Origin: CBDCVD01 sp965224015
GTDB taxonomy: Bacteria; Pseudomonadota; Alphaproteobacteria; Rhizobiales; CBDCVD01
NCBI GenBank assembly: GCA_965224015.1
Contig: OZ245032.1
Span: forward strand, 2,790,001 to 2,854,000
Length of the DNA stretch: 64,000 bases
Direction of reading: 5' to 3'
The stretch's first letter is position 1; every line of letters starts with the position of its first letter. The notes beneath the pieces were generated by a model. That model was not told where the DNA came from, made no database searches, and saw only the letters and a program-made list of their open reading frames with translations. This document shows, one piece after another, positions 22,856 to 30,589 of this stretch. A program made the translations under genes and the position numbers.

Positions 22856-23578
22856 TCAATTGGCGATCAGGGTATATTTTCCGGCCCCCGACGCAACAGC
22901 AGGGATAGCGCCCTCCGCAAGCATGGAAAAAACAACCACCGGTATGCTGTTGTCGCGCGCAAAGGCAATGGCGGTCATGTCCATGACCCGCAGTTGTTTC
23001 TCAAGCACGATATCATAAGAAAGGGTGTCATAACGCCGCGCATTGCGATCGCGCGCAGGATCAGACGAGTAGACCCCATCGACCTTGGTTGCCTTGAAAA
23101 CAGCATCAAAGCCCAGTTCCGCAGCCTTCAGAACCGCCGCTGAATCTGTCGTGAAATAGGGATTGCCGGTACCGCCTGCAAAGATCACAACGCGTCCGGC
23201 ATCAAGATGGGCCCGCGCGTTTGGCGGCCGGAACGTCTCGCACACCGCAGGCAGTTCCAAATTGCTCATCACCCGCACATCAACGCCACTCTGGCGCAGG
23301 GCCATCGACATGGACAGGGCGTTGATCACCGTCGCCAACATCCCCATATGATCCCCGGTGACTCTGTCACCTCCCGCATCCTCAACCGCAAGTCCACGGA
23401 AAATGTTGCCGCCGCCGATCACCAGCCCCACCGTACATCCCAGTTCCATGGTGGCTTTGATTTCGCCGGCGATGCGATTGACAACCGCGCTGTCAATACC
23501 AAACTCCCGATCTCCCATCAGGGCTTCCCCGGAGGCCTTGACGAGAATGCGTTGAAAGCGCGGGTTGGGCATGGGCAT
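22856..23578 (-). CDS. pyrH: Uridylate kinase
   Basis: 240 residues, the normal length. It has ILVKASGEALMGDREFGID, VIGGGNIFRGLAVEDAGGDR, TGNPYFTTDSAAVLKAAELG and KVDGVYSSDPARD, all typical of bacterial UMP kinase. It phosphorylates UMP to UDP with ATP. The operon order rpsB-tsf-pyrH-frr is kept. The spacer to tsf (23579-23660) contains a GGCATCTACCTACCCGCTCC fragment shared with 16608. Confidence 0.96.
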   Translation of the reverse strand: MPMPNPRFQRILVKASGEALMGDREFGIDSAVVNRIAGEIKATMELGCTVGLVIGGGNIFRGLAVEDAGGDRVTGDHMGMLATVINALSMSMALRQSGVDVRVMSNLELPAVCETFRPPNARAHLDAGRVVIFAGGTGNPYFTTDSAAVLKAAELGFDAVFKATKVDGVYSSDPARDRNARRYDTLSYDIVLEKQLRVMDMTAIAFARDNSIPVVVFSMLAEGAIPAVASGAGKYTLIAN

Positions 23579-23660
23579 AAATTAAAGTCTTTCAGATCAA
23601 TATCCGAACTAACGGGGCCTCTCCATCAACCGGCATCTACCTACCCGCTCCCCTGTGCGT

Positions 23661-24599
23661 TCAGCCACCTTGCATGGTGGCAACTTCGGCGGCAAAGTCG
23701 TCGTGGCGCTTGTCGATGCCTTCACCGACCGCAAACCGGACAAAACCGCTCAGGGTGACCGGCGCACCGACTTGGCTTTCGGCATTGGCAAGAACGGCCT
23801 CCACGGTGCTCTCCCCGTCAATGACAAATGTTTGCTTAAGCAAGGTGGATTCCTCATAGAACTTGCGCATGCGTCCCTTGATCATCTGTTCAATGATATT
23901 ATCGGGTTTGCCGCTTTCCCGTGCTTGTTCGGCAAAGATATCGCGCTCACGCGCCACCACGTCGGCATCAAGGGTCTCGGGCGAGACCGCCAGTGGGTTG
24001 GTTGCGGCGATATGCATGGCAATCTGCTTGCCAAGAGCGGCAAGCTTTTCTTTATCCCCATCGCTCTCAAAAGCAACAAGTACGCCGATGCGCCCGGCCC
24101 CGTTGCCAACCGCACCATGAATATATTGACACACAACACCGCGCTCGACAGCAAGAGCGGCACTACGGCGCACGCTCATGTTTTCGCCGATTGTGGCAAC
24201 CAGATGCGTCAGATGGTCCTCAATGCTGCTTTCGGTTCCCGGGTAGGGCGCTGCCATCAGCGCATCGAGGTCGCCTCCGGTGGTTAGTGCGGCTTGGGAG
24301 ATAACCTGAACAGCGTTTTGGAACTGAGCGTTGCGCGCAACAAAGTCCGTCTCGGAGTTGACCTCAACCATGGCGCCCGCGTGGCCATCTTCAGCGCTGG
24401 CGACTCCGATAAGGCCCTCGGCAGCGATCCGGTCGGCTTTTTTTGCGGCGCGCGCCAGTCCTTTTTTGCGCAGCCAGTCGACAGCGGCCTCCATATCACC
24501 GCTATTTTCCTGAAGCGCCGCCTTGCAATCCATCATTCCAACACCGGTGCGATCACGCAACTGCTTTACCAAAGCTGCCGTTATGGTCATGGGTTTCAT
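23661..24599 (-). CDS. tsf: Elongation factor Ts
   Basis: 312 residues. TGVGMMDCKAALQENSGDME and VNSETDFVARN are the family signatures; the N-terminal UBA-like helix bundle precedes them. It is the nucleotide exchange factor for EF-Tu, whose gene end is at 63960 of this window. The start may be either ATG 24599 (MKPMTIT) or 24590 (MTITAA). Confidence 0.96.
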   Translation of the reverse strand: MKPMTITAALVKQLRDRTGVGMMDCKAALQENSGDMEAAVDWLRKKGLARAAKKADRIAAEGLIGVASAEDGHAGAMVEVNSETDFVARNAQFQNAVQVISQAALTTGGDLDALMAAPYPGTESSIEDHLTHLVATIGENMSVRRSAALAVERGVVCQYIHGAVGNGAGRIGVLVAFESDGDKEKLAALGKQIAMHIAATNPLAVSPETLDADVVARERDIFAEQARESGKPDNIIEQMIKGRMRKFYEESTLLKQTFVIDGESTVEAVLANAESQVGAPVTLSGFVRFAVGEGIDKRHDDFAAEVATMQGG

Positions 24600-24662
24600 C
24601 CTGTCGTTAGAACTTCGCTGTACTTGCCGGTACGAGGCTCATTTGGCTCCATGCGGTACTTT

Positions 24663-25886
24663 TTAGGCTTTGGCCAAAGCCTTGGCCTGCTCCACCCATT
24701 TGTCACGCTCAATACGTCCTTTGACCGACAGGCTTGCGTCAATGTCGGCGATATCGCTTTTTGTCAGGGCCGCGATCTGGGCGTAGCGCGTAATACCGCG
24801 ATCATGGAGCTTCTTCTCGAGAACCGGACCAATGCCGCTGATTTTCTTCAGATCATCGGGAGTCTCATCAGGACCATCAGGAACGTCATCGGCTTTGGGT
24901 TCGGTTGGCGCTTTGTCATCAGAGGGTATGGCCTTTTGCTCTGATGCCGGTTCCGGCGCTGAGTCCGGCGTGGATTCCGAAGAGAGCTCAGAGACGGGTT
25001 CCGGCTCTACTTCTACCTTTGGTGCGGGTTCTGGAGTAGAAACAGCCGCAGGTTCTGGCGCCAGCACCGGTGCTGGCGCGGGAGTGGATTCTTCGACCTT
25101 GGTTTTGATTTCAACGGGTTTGAGTTCAGGCTCCTCGATAACGATCGCCTCCGCCGGTGGCTCCGCCGCGGCGCCAACATCAACGCCGAGCGCAACCTGC
25201 TGGCGAGAAATTCCGTCCAAAGCGGCTTTGCAGATCAGATCGCAATAGAGATTGATTGCCCGCCCCGCGTCGTCGTTTCCGGGAATGGGGTGATCGACCA
25301 AATCGGGATCACAATTGGTATCAACGACAGCGACGACTGGAATATTCAGGCGCTTGGCCTCGCGCAAAGCAATGGCCTCCTTGTTGATATCAACGACGAA
25401 AAGAATATCCGGCAGCCCTCCCATATCCTTGATCCCTCCAAGGGCACGGGTCAGTTTGTCGTGCTCACGGGTGATGGAAAGGCGCTCTTTCTTTGTGTAG
25501 CCGTGCATTTCCCCAGCGAGCAGTTCCTCGACTTCACGCAGGCGCTTTATCGAATTGGAAATTGTCTGCCAGTTTGTCAACATGCCGCCGAGCCAGCGGG
25601 CGTTCACGTAATACTGGGCTGAGCGCCGCGCGGCCTCGGCAATAATATCCGTTGCCTGGCGCTTGGTGCCGACAAACAGTACCCGGCCGCCGTCACTGAC
25701 CGTATCGCTGACAATCTTCAGGGCCCGCGATAGTGCTGGAACAGTCTGGCTGAGATCGATAATGTGGATATTGTTGCGATCACCATAGATGTAAGATGCC
25801 ATCTTTGGGTTCCAAAGATGGACCTGATGACCAAAATGCACGCCAGCCTCCAACAGCTGACGCATGGAAAAATCGGGAAGCGCCAT
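24663..25886 (-). CDS. rpsB: Ribosomal protein S2 with long HhH-tipped extension
   Basis: 407 residues against about 240-260 for ordinary S2. Residues 1-230 are standard (MALPDFSMRQLLEAGVHFGH; VGTKRQATDIIAEAARRS; VVDTNCDPDLVDHPIPGNDD). Residues 250-340 are a low-complexity linker rich in Pro, Glu, Ala and Ser. Residues 345-405 form a helix-hairpin-helix-like domain (KISGIGPVLEKKLHDRGI; SVKGRIERDKWVEQAKAL) homologous to the one on L19 here. S2 joins the small subunit late and contacts S1. The role of the tail is unknown; interaction with rRNA or another ribosomal protein is inference. Confidence 0.95.
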   Translation of the reverse strand: MALPDFSMRQLLEAGVHFGHQVHLWNPKMASYIYGDRNNIHIIDLSQTVPALSRALKIVSDTVSDGGRVLFVGTKRQATDIIAEAARRSAQYYVNARWLGGMLTNWQTISNSIKRLREVEELLAGEMHGYTKKERLSITREHDKLTRALGGIKDMGGLPDILFVVDINKEAIALREAKRLNIPVVAVVDTNCDPDLVDHPIPGNDDAGRAINLYCDLICKAALDGISRQQVALGVDVGAAAEPPAEAIVIEEPELKPVEIKTKVEESTPAPAPVLAPEPAAVSTPEPAPKVEVEPEPVSELSSESTPDSAPEPASEQKAIPSDDKAPTEPKADDVPDGPDETPDDLKKISGIGPVLEKKLHDRGITRYAQIAALTKSDIADIDASLSVKGRIERDKWVEQAKALAKA

Positions 25887-26060
25887 GATATCTCCGTTCT
25901 CCGGTTGATCCGCCGCAGAGAAACACCCTGTTTTTGCCTGTTATTGGCAGGCGCAAAAACCGGGCACCGGATGGAAAACGCGGCTGTGGCCACGCTTTCC
26001 AAGCCTCTGCGTGTGAGTTGAGGTTGATTTATAGGCCAATTGCTGAAAATTGCAAGCCTT
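25887..26060 (-). promoter_or_regulatory. rpsB leader with hairpin
   Basis: The 5' region of rpsB contains an imperfect hairpin on the minus strand, GGTTTTTGCGCCTG ... CAGGCAAAAAC (about 25930-25962), before the ATG. S2 genes are often autoregulated through such leaders. I cannot match it to a named RNA family by eye. The rest of the gap to the tRNA gene has no gene I can see. Confidence 0.35.
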
Positions 26061-26211
26061 CTGTTGTTCTGTCCTTGTCGCTGCCTTGACGCGATGAAAG
26101 TGCCCTGAGAAACGCCGCGTGTTTTTCAGTCCACAGATTTTGATTGCCTAGCGTTATTTCCTGAATGGTTATGCCCGCTAACAGAGAGGCCCGGGTCGTT
26201 TTCAAGGGAAA

Positions 26212-26288
<77 letters not shown>

Positions 26289-26561
26289 AATTTGCCCGCA
26301 GGCGCAATCCATGGGATACCTCGACAGTCCCTCAAGGGCAATAATAAAAGCGTATTACCAATGAAAAATGCGGAAAATCCTTGAGCTATTCCCGGTTCCA
26401 ACTATAGAGTATCCAATCGACCAGCTACACCTGTGCCACTTAACGTAACCACCGGCTCGCCTAAATACAAGACCTTGGGCGGGGGAAGGGGTTAACATGA
26501 GGGGTTGCTCAGACTAAATCAGACATGAGTCTAACGCAAGTTGAGGATATAGAGAAATCAC

Positions 26562-27668
26562 ATGAGGGGCGGGCAGGGGCACATATTGTCACTTGATGCC
26601 ATGGGCGGCGACGCAGGCCCGGAGGTTGTCATCGCAGGGGCCGATCAGGCTCTGGCGCGGCGAGGAGATCTCCGGTTTATCTATTTTGGAGACGAGGACA
26701 TCCTCGCTTCGGTGCTGCAACGGTATCCACGGGCCAAGGCGGCGGGGCGGGTCGTACACACGACGGTTGCGGTGCGCATGGATGACCGGCCAAGTCAGGC
26801 GCTGCGTCAAGGGCGATGGCACTCAAGCATGTGGAAGGCCATTGAAGCCGTGAAACACGGCCACGCTCAGGCCTGTGTCAGCGCCGGCAACACCGGTGCT
26901 CTGATGGCAATGGCAAAGTTCTGCCTGCGCACAATGGCCAATATTGAGCGACCGGCAATCGCGGCTCTGTGGCCAACAACCCATGGAGAGAGCATCGTTT
27001 TGGATGTGGGAGCGACCATTGGAGCGGATGCACAGCAACTGATCGATTTTGCCATGATGGGAGGCGCCATGGCCCGTGCGCTGTTCAGCATCAAACGCCC
27101 AAGTGTTGGGTTGCTAAATATTGGTGTCGAGGAAGTCAAGGGGCTTGAGGACGTGCGTACAGCAGGAAAACTGCTTCGTGAGATCAATTTACCGACATTG
27201 AACTACCACGGTTTCGTCGAGGGAGACGAACTGGGACGCGGCGTCGTCGATGTGGTGATTACGGAAGGGTTTTCCGGCAATATTGCGCTAAAGACGGCGG
27301 AGGGAACCGCGCGGTTGATTTCGTTCTATCTTGGCCAGGCCTTGCGCCGCTCCCTATTGTCGCGCATGGGCGCATGGTTGGCCAAGTCGGCGTTCGATAC
27401 TTTGCGTGAGCGCATGGACCCGCGGACCAAGAATGGAGGTGTGTTTCTTGGCCTCAACGGCATTGTCATCAAAAGCCATGGGGGTACTGACGCACAAGGG
27501 TTCGCCAGTGCTATCGACCTGGCTTACGAAATGGTGCACAATGACTTGCTGGAAAAAATCGGTGAGGACCTGCGCCATTACCACCGCAATACGATTGTAT
27601 TGCAGGATGATGATCTGATCCACGAGCCCTCAGACCAAGAAAAGACGGGAGGCGATAGCGCGTCATAG
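26562..27668 (+). CDS. plsX: Phosphate acyltransferase PlsX
   Basis: 368 residues. Signatures: LSLDAMGGDAGPEVVIAGA, ACVSAGNTGALMAMAKFCLR, NIGVEEVKGLEDVRTAGKLL, FVEGDELGRGVVDVVITEGF, and SHGGTDAQGFASAI near the end. It makes acyl-phosphate from acyl-ACP, feeding phospholipid synthesis. Usual partners rpmF and fabH are not adjacent (rpmF is at 10545). It meets the BMC operon tail to tail, 13 bases from the isochorismatase-like gene. Confidence 0.95.
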   Translation: MRGGQGHILSLDAMGGDAGPEVVIAGADQALARRGDLRFIYFGDEDILASVLQRYPRAKAAGRVVHTTVAVRMDDRPSQALRQGRWHSSMWKAIEAVKHGHAQACVSAGNTGALMAMAKFCLRTMANIERPAIAALWPTTHGESIVLDVGATIGADAQQLIDFAMMGGAMARALFSIKRPSVGLLNIGVEEVKGLEDVRTAGKLLREINLPTLNYHGFVEGDELGRGVVDVVITEGFSGNIALKTAEGTARLISFYLGQALRRSLLSRMGAWLAKSAFDTLRERMDPRTKNGGVFLGLNGIVIKSHGGTDAQGFASAIDLAYEMVHNDLLEKIGEDLRHYHRNTIVLQDDDLIHEPSDQEKTGGDSAS

Positions 27669-27681
27669 AGCCTGCCGTTGA

Positions 27682-28356
27682 TCAAGGATCAAAAAATGTG
27701 GGAATGTCCTCACGCTGCACAACATGGCAGTAGATCATGTTGATAATCTCGAGTTCATGCTGGTGTAGCGCGTCGGTGGCGGCCGCGCAACAATCCTCAA
27801 CCACCAGAACCCCAAAACTCTCATCGGCTAAGGAGCGAACCGTCGAACTGACACATTGATCGGTGAAGATCCCCGCTACAATAACATCCTTGATGCCGAT
27901 ATTGTGCAGGATCAGCCGCAAATTGGTGCCCGTAAGGGCGCTATCGGTGGTTTTCAAAACGGTTATCTCGTCTCCCTGGGGTGTTAATTGCGGAACAAGT
28001 TGACTGTCGGGACGATTTTTGGGCAAAAGAAGATAATTGAAGCCGGGTTTCTTTTGGCTCAGGGAGCGGTCCCGGCCGTCCTCTGTCAGACAGGCGATGC
28101 GGGCGAAGATCACTTCAATACTTTGTGCCCGTGCCCAATCGATCAAAGCCGCGGTGTTGGGGATTACCGTGTTTTGCATGCGCTTGAAAAACGGCTGCCA
28201 ACGTTCGGCCTCCGCAGGGTCCTTTGGTACCTCAAGATAGGTGTTTTGGATATCAATGACCAAAAGCGCGGTGGTTGCCGGATCGAGGCGAATATCCTCT
28301 GGCGGGTCGGCATTCTCGTAGTAGAAGCTCCTATGGGCGGTCTTCCAATCACTCAT
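27682..28356 (-). CDS. Isochorismatase-like cysteine hydrolase, last gene of the BMC operon
   Basis: 224 residues. The catalytic triad of the family is readable: Asp in LLVIDIQNTYLE, Lys in ITVLKTTDSALTGTN and Cys in IFTDQCVSSTVRSLAD. Members hydrolyse amides or vinyl ethers such as ureidoacrylate, carbamoyl-sarcosine and nicotinamide. It overlaps the preceding BMC-T gene by 4 bases and ends the operon. Here it might release an amine from an amide precursor of the compartment substrate; that is inference. No encapsulation-type helix is obvious. Confidence 0.85.
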   Translation of the reverse strand: MSDWKTAHRSFYYENADPPEDIRLDPATTALLVIDIQNTYLEVPKDPAEAERWQPFFKRMQNTVIPNTAALIDWARAQSIEVIFARIACLTEDGRDRSLSQKKPGFNYLLLPKNRPDSQLVPQLTPQGDEITVLKTTDSALTGTNLRLILHNIGIKDVIVAGIFTDQCVSSTVRSLADESFGVLVVEDCCAAATDALHQHELEIINMIYCHVVQREDIPTFFDP

Positions 28357-28979
28357 GGGCGTCCTTTTACACGTTTGAGCGTATTTGTAATGGCGTTTTG
28401 GGCGTTGATCATATCCTCATGCAGGCCCGACATGAAAATACGCCCAGAGGCCCCCATCATCTGCACATCGTTGATCAGGGCTTGAGGGGCTGCGCGCTCT
28501 GCCTCGTTGGCGGCGACACAGGCAAAAAGCGCCGGCATCATTTCATAGATCAGTAACGATTGGCCGGGTACGAGGATTGAAGCGTCCCGCGACCTGTTGA
28601 GAATGATCGCGTGCTGGTCCGACAAATCGTCGATAATGTCGTGAAACAGGATTTTAGGGGCTTGCTGATCAGCAGGTTTTTTCCCCATGCCCTTGAGTAT
28701 CGCCTTCCCAGCCTTGTCCACGTGGGCGAAATCATCGGCATGCAATTCGAGAAGGCCGAACTGGCGCTCGGTGAACAGGATCCCCGGCTCCATGTCCGGG
28801 GACTCTTTCAGCGCAAGATCGGCGATCCGATGAATGGCCAGCGCCGGAGAGACCTCAATAATCAGCGAGTGCTGGCCCTCATAGGGTGGATAGCCTCGCG
28901 CCCGCAGCGGGGTGGACATATAGGCGGCAAATTGAGGTTGCAGGTCCTTGATCGGCAGATACACGCGAAGCTCTGTCAT
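28353..28979 (-). CDS. BMC-T shell protein, second copy
   Basis: 208 residues holding two BMC repeats. Landmarks are HSLIIEVSPALAIHRIADLA, LFTERQFGLLELHADDFAHV, QHAIILNRSRDASILVPGQS and the closing DVQMMGASGRIFMSGLHEDM. It shares its whole layout with the BMC-T at 29976-30587 (both have E-QFG-LE-HA and a G-N/S-GR-(I/L)-(F/Y) segment), but the two are strongly diverged, so they probably form distinct pseudohexameric tiles. It lies between the BMC-H gene and the hydrolase. Confidence 0.85.
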   Translation of the reverse strand: MTELRVYLPIKDLQPQFAAYMSTPLRARGYPPYEGQHSLIIEVSPALAIHRIADLALKESPDMEPGILFTERQFGLLELHADDFAHVDKAGKAILKGMGKKPADQQAPKILFHDIIDDLSDQHAIILNRSRDASILVPGQSLLIYEMMPALFACVAANEAERAAPQALINDVQMMGASGRIFMSGLHEDMINAQNAITNTLKRVKGRP

Positions 28980-28994
28980 GGATATCCTGTCCGC

Positions 28995-29279
28995 TTATTT
29001 CAAGGTTGCGCTGTCGAAGTTGTTGCCAAGATCGGCGTGGGGACGAGGAATAACATGAACCGATGAAACAACGCCAATCTGGTTCGCGGCCTGCGCCCCC
29101 GCTTCGGTGGCCGCCTTGACAGCGCCCACATCGCCTTTGACGACAACAGAAACATAGCCGCCGCCGACCTCGTTGCGCGACACAATTTCAACATTTGCGG
29201 CCTTGACCATTGCGTCGGCGGCTGTCAATGCGGGCACATAGCCCTTGGTCTCGATCATTCCGATTGCTTGATTTGCCAT
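28995..29279 (-). CDS. BMC-H hexameric shell protein
   Basis: 94 residues, starting MANQAIGMIETKGYVPALTA; AAGGAGG stands seven bases upstream, so the six extra codons of the longer frame are rejected. Classic BMC motifs: AADAMVKAANVEIV, VVVKGDVGAVKAATEAGAQA, VVSSVHVIPRPH. The pore loop reads EVGGGYV. This is the only single-domain BMC-H in the window and should form the bulk of the shell facets. Confidence 0.95.
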   Translation of the reverse strand: MANQAIGMIETKGYVPALTAADAMVKAANVEIVSRNEVGGGYVSVVVKGDVGAVKAATEAGAQAANQIGVVSSVHVIPRPHADLGNNFDSATLK

Positions 29280-29301
29280 CTGGCTATCCTCCTTCAAGAG
29301 T

Positions 29302-29544
29302 TCAGTTATCGTCGATGGATCCGATGATCAGCGCATCCACCGGGGCTTTGTCGGTTTTGTCGATAAAGTATTTGGCGGCAACGGAGCCCTGGGTGACAAG
29401 CACTTCCTCACCCTCGGCGCAACCCAAAGGGTCATAGGCTACCAGTGTCGTGGTTCCCGCAACCACCTCTAGCAATGCACCTTCAGGCAAGCTGTCGATA
29501 TGTCTTGTGGACCAGATACGGCCGGTGACCTTCGCACGGATCAT
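29302..29544 (-). CDS. BMC-P vertex protein (EutN/CcmL family)
   Basis: 80 residues: MIRAKVTGRIWSTRHIDSLP, ... LVAYDPLGCAEGEEVLVTQG, SVAAKYFIDKTDKAPVDALI, IGSID. The length and the D-(P/L)-GAGEGE-VLV pattern are those of pentameric vertex proteins (Pfam EutN_CcmL). One vertex protein is enough to close an icosahedral shell. It overlaps the upstream gene by 4 bases. Confidence 0.94.
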   Translation of the reverse strand: MIRAKVTGRIWSTRHIDSLPEGALLEVVAGTTTLVAYDPLGCAEGEEVLVTQGSVAAKYFIDKTDKAPVDALIIGSIDDN

Positions 29545-29975
29545 TGGGAGCTCCTTTCTATGCCGATGCCCTTGCGCGCGAGTTCATCGCGCGCAAGGGG
29601 GGTCAGTTGTACCGACCTGCCGATGGTGATCTTGCGCGTGCCCTCAGCTAATCCCGCAATGTCGCGCTCGCTCACCAGACCCCGGGCGAAGGCGGGCTCT
29701 GGCACGCTTGCCGGGGCTGGGGCGGTGGGCACATGTGCGTGGACGCGGGGGGACACGTGTGGTCCCTGCGCCAGGATGAAACGATGTTGGCCGGCTTCGA
29801 CTCGGGACCGCAATTGTCCGTCCCGGGCACGTTGCAGTAAGCGCAGGGCAAAGGCGTTCAGGTCGGCGGATGAGCAAATTGTCACCAATTCATCGGTCCC
29901 TTGCGGGTTGGGCTTAGTGATTTGCTCTAGCTCCTCGGCGAGGATTTCCCGAATCATGGCGCGCAGATCAGACAT
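29541..29975 (-). CDS. Unrecognised BMC-operon protein with encapsulation-like N-terminus
   Basis: 144 residues, in three parts. Residues 1-18 (MSDLRAMIREILAEELEQ) form a short amphipathic helix resembling BMC encapsulation peptides and resembling the tail of the aldehyde dehydrogenase in this operon. Residues 28-70 hold a compact region (LVTICSSADLNAFALRLLQR) and a His/Pro/Ala linker follows. The C-terminus has the motif TPLARDELARKGI, which I recall at the ends of several BMC-associated proteins. I do not recognise the middle as an enzyme. Starts and stops overlap or abut both shell-gene neighbours, so it is translated with the shell. A cargo adaptor or scaffold is possible but not shown. 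Confidence 0.8.
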   Translation of the reverse strand: MSDLRAMIREILAEELEQITKPNPQGTDELVTICSSADLNAFALRLLQRARDGQLRSRVEAGQHRFILAQGPHVSPRVHAHVPTAPAPASVPEPAFARGLVSERDIAGLAEGTRKITIGRSVQLTPLARDELARKGIGIERSSQ

Positions 29976-30587
29976 TCAGGCATATCCCATTTTGCGTAAT
30001 GCGTCTTCTGCGGCCTCGCGCGCGTTGCGCACCTCAGCCTCGTCCCCGGCCAGATACAGCCGCCCGTTGGGGCCGATCATGCGATAGTCGATGACTTTGA
30101 TGTTGGCGGCTTTTTCGGCCTCATTGCAGGCATACATGGCGTAGGAGGCCGACGAACATTCCAGCAGATAAAGGCTTTCCCCCGCTAGCACTGTGGATCC
30201 CATGCGGTTGCGGTTCATCAAAAAGGCGTGTTGACGATCAACGCGCGTAACAATCCTTGAGGCCAGGATGTTTGGGGAAGCGGCGTCTTCCCGTTTGGCC
30301 CCAAGAGCCTCCAGCACCGCCGCGGCGGCGGCGTGAACCTCGGCGGTATTACGCGCATGGAATTCCAGTGTGCCGAACTGGCGCTCGACAACCAGCAGCC
30401 CAACGCCGATATCACCGGATTTCAAGGCCACATCGGTAAGCACCTCAATATCAAGCCCTGGGGCAATCTCAATAATCTGTGATGCCATGCGCGCGCGCGG
30501 CAGGGATCCGCGCATCCAGGTGGCCAGGTAAGCCAGGGTCTGGGGTTGCAGTTGGTCAATAAATATGAAGGAGCGCAGATCGGCCAT
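29976..30587 (-). CDS. BMC-T shell protein, first copy
   Basis: 203 residues with two BMC repeats: SQIIEIAPGLDIEVLTDVAL, GLLVVERQFGTLEFHARNTA, QHAFLMNRNRMGSTVLAGES, IDYRMIGPNGRLYLAGDEAE. Tandem-domain shell proteins form pseudohexameric trimers, often with gated pores for larger metabolites or cofactors. A paralogue is at 28353. The ATG is 2 bases past the aldehyde dehydrogenase stop. Confidence 0.87.
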   Translation of the reverse strand: MADLRSFIFIDQLQPQTLAYLATWMRGSLPRARMASQIIEIAPGLDIEVLTDVALKSGDIGVGLLVVERQFGTLEFHARNTAEVHAAAAAVLEALGAKREDAASPNILASRIVTRVDRQHAFLMNRNRMGSTVLAGESLYLLECSSASYAMYACNEAEKAANIKVIDYRMIGPNGRLYLAGDEAEVRNAREAAEDALRKMGYA

Positions 30588-30589
30588 GG

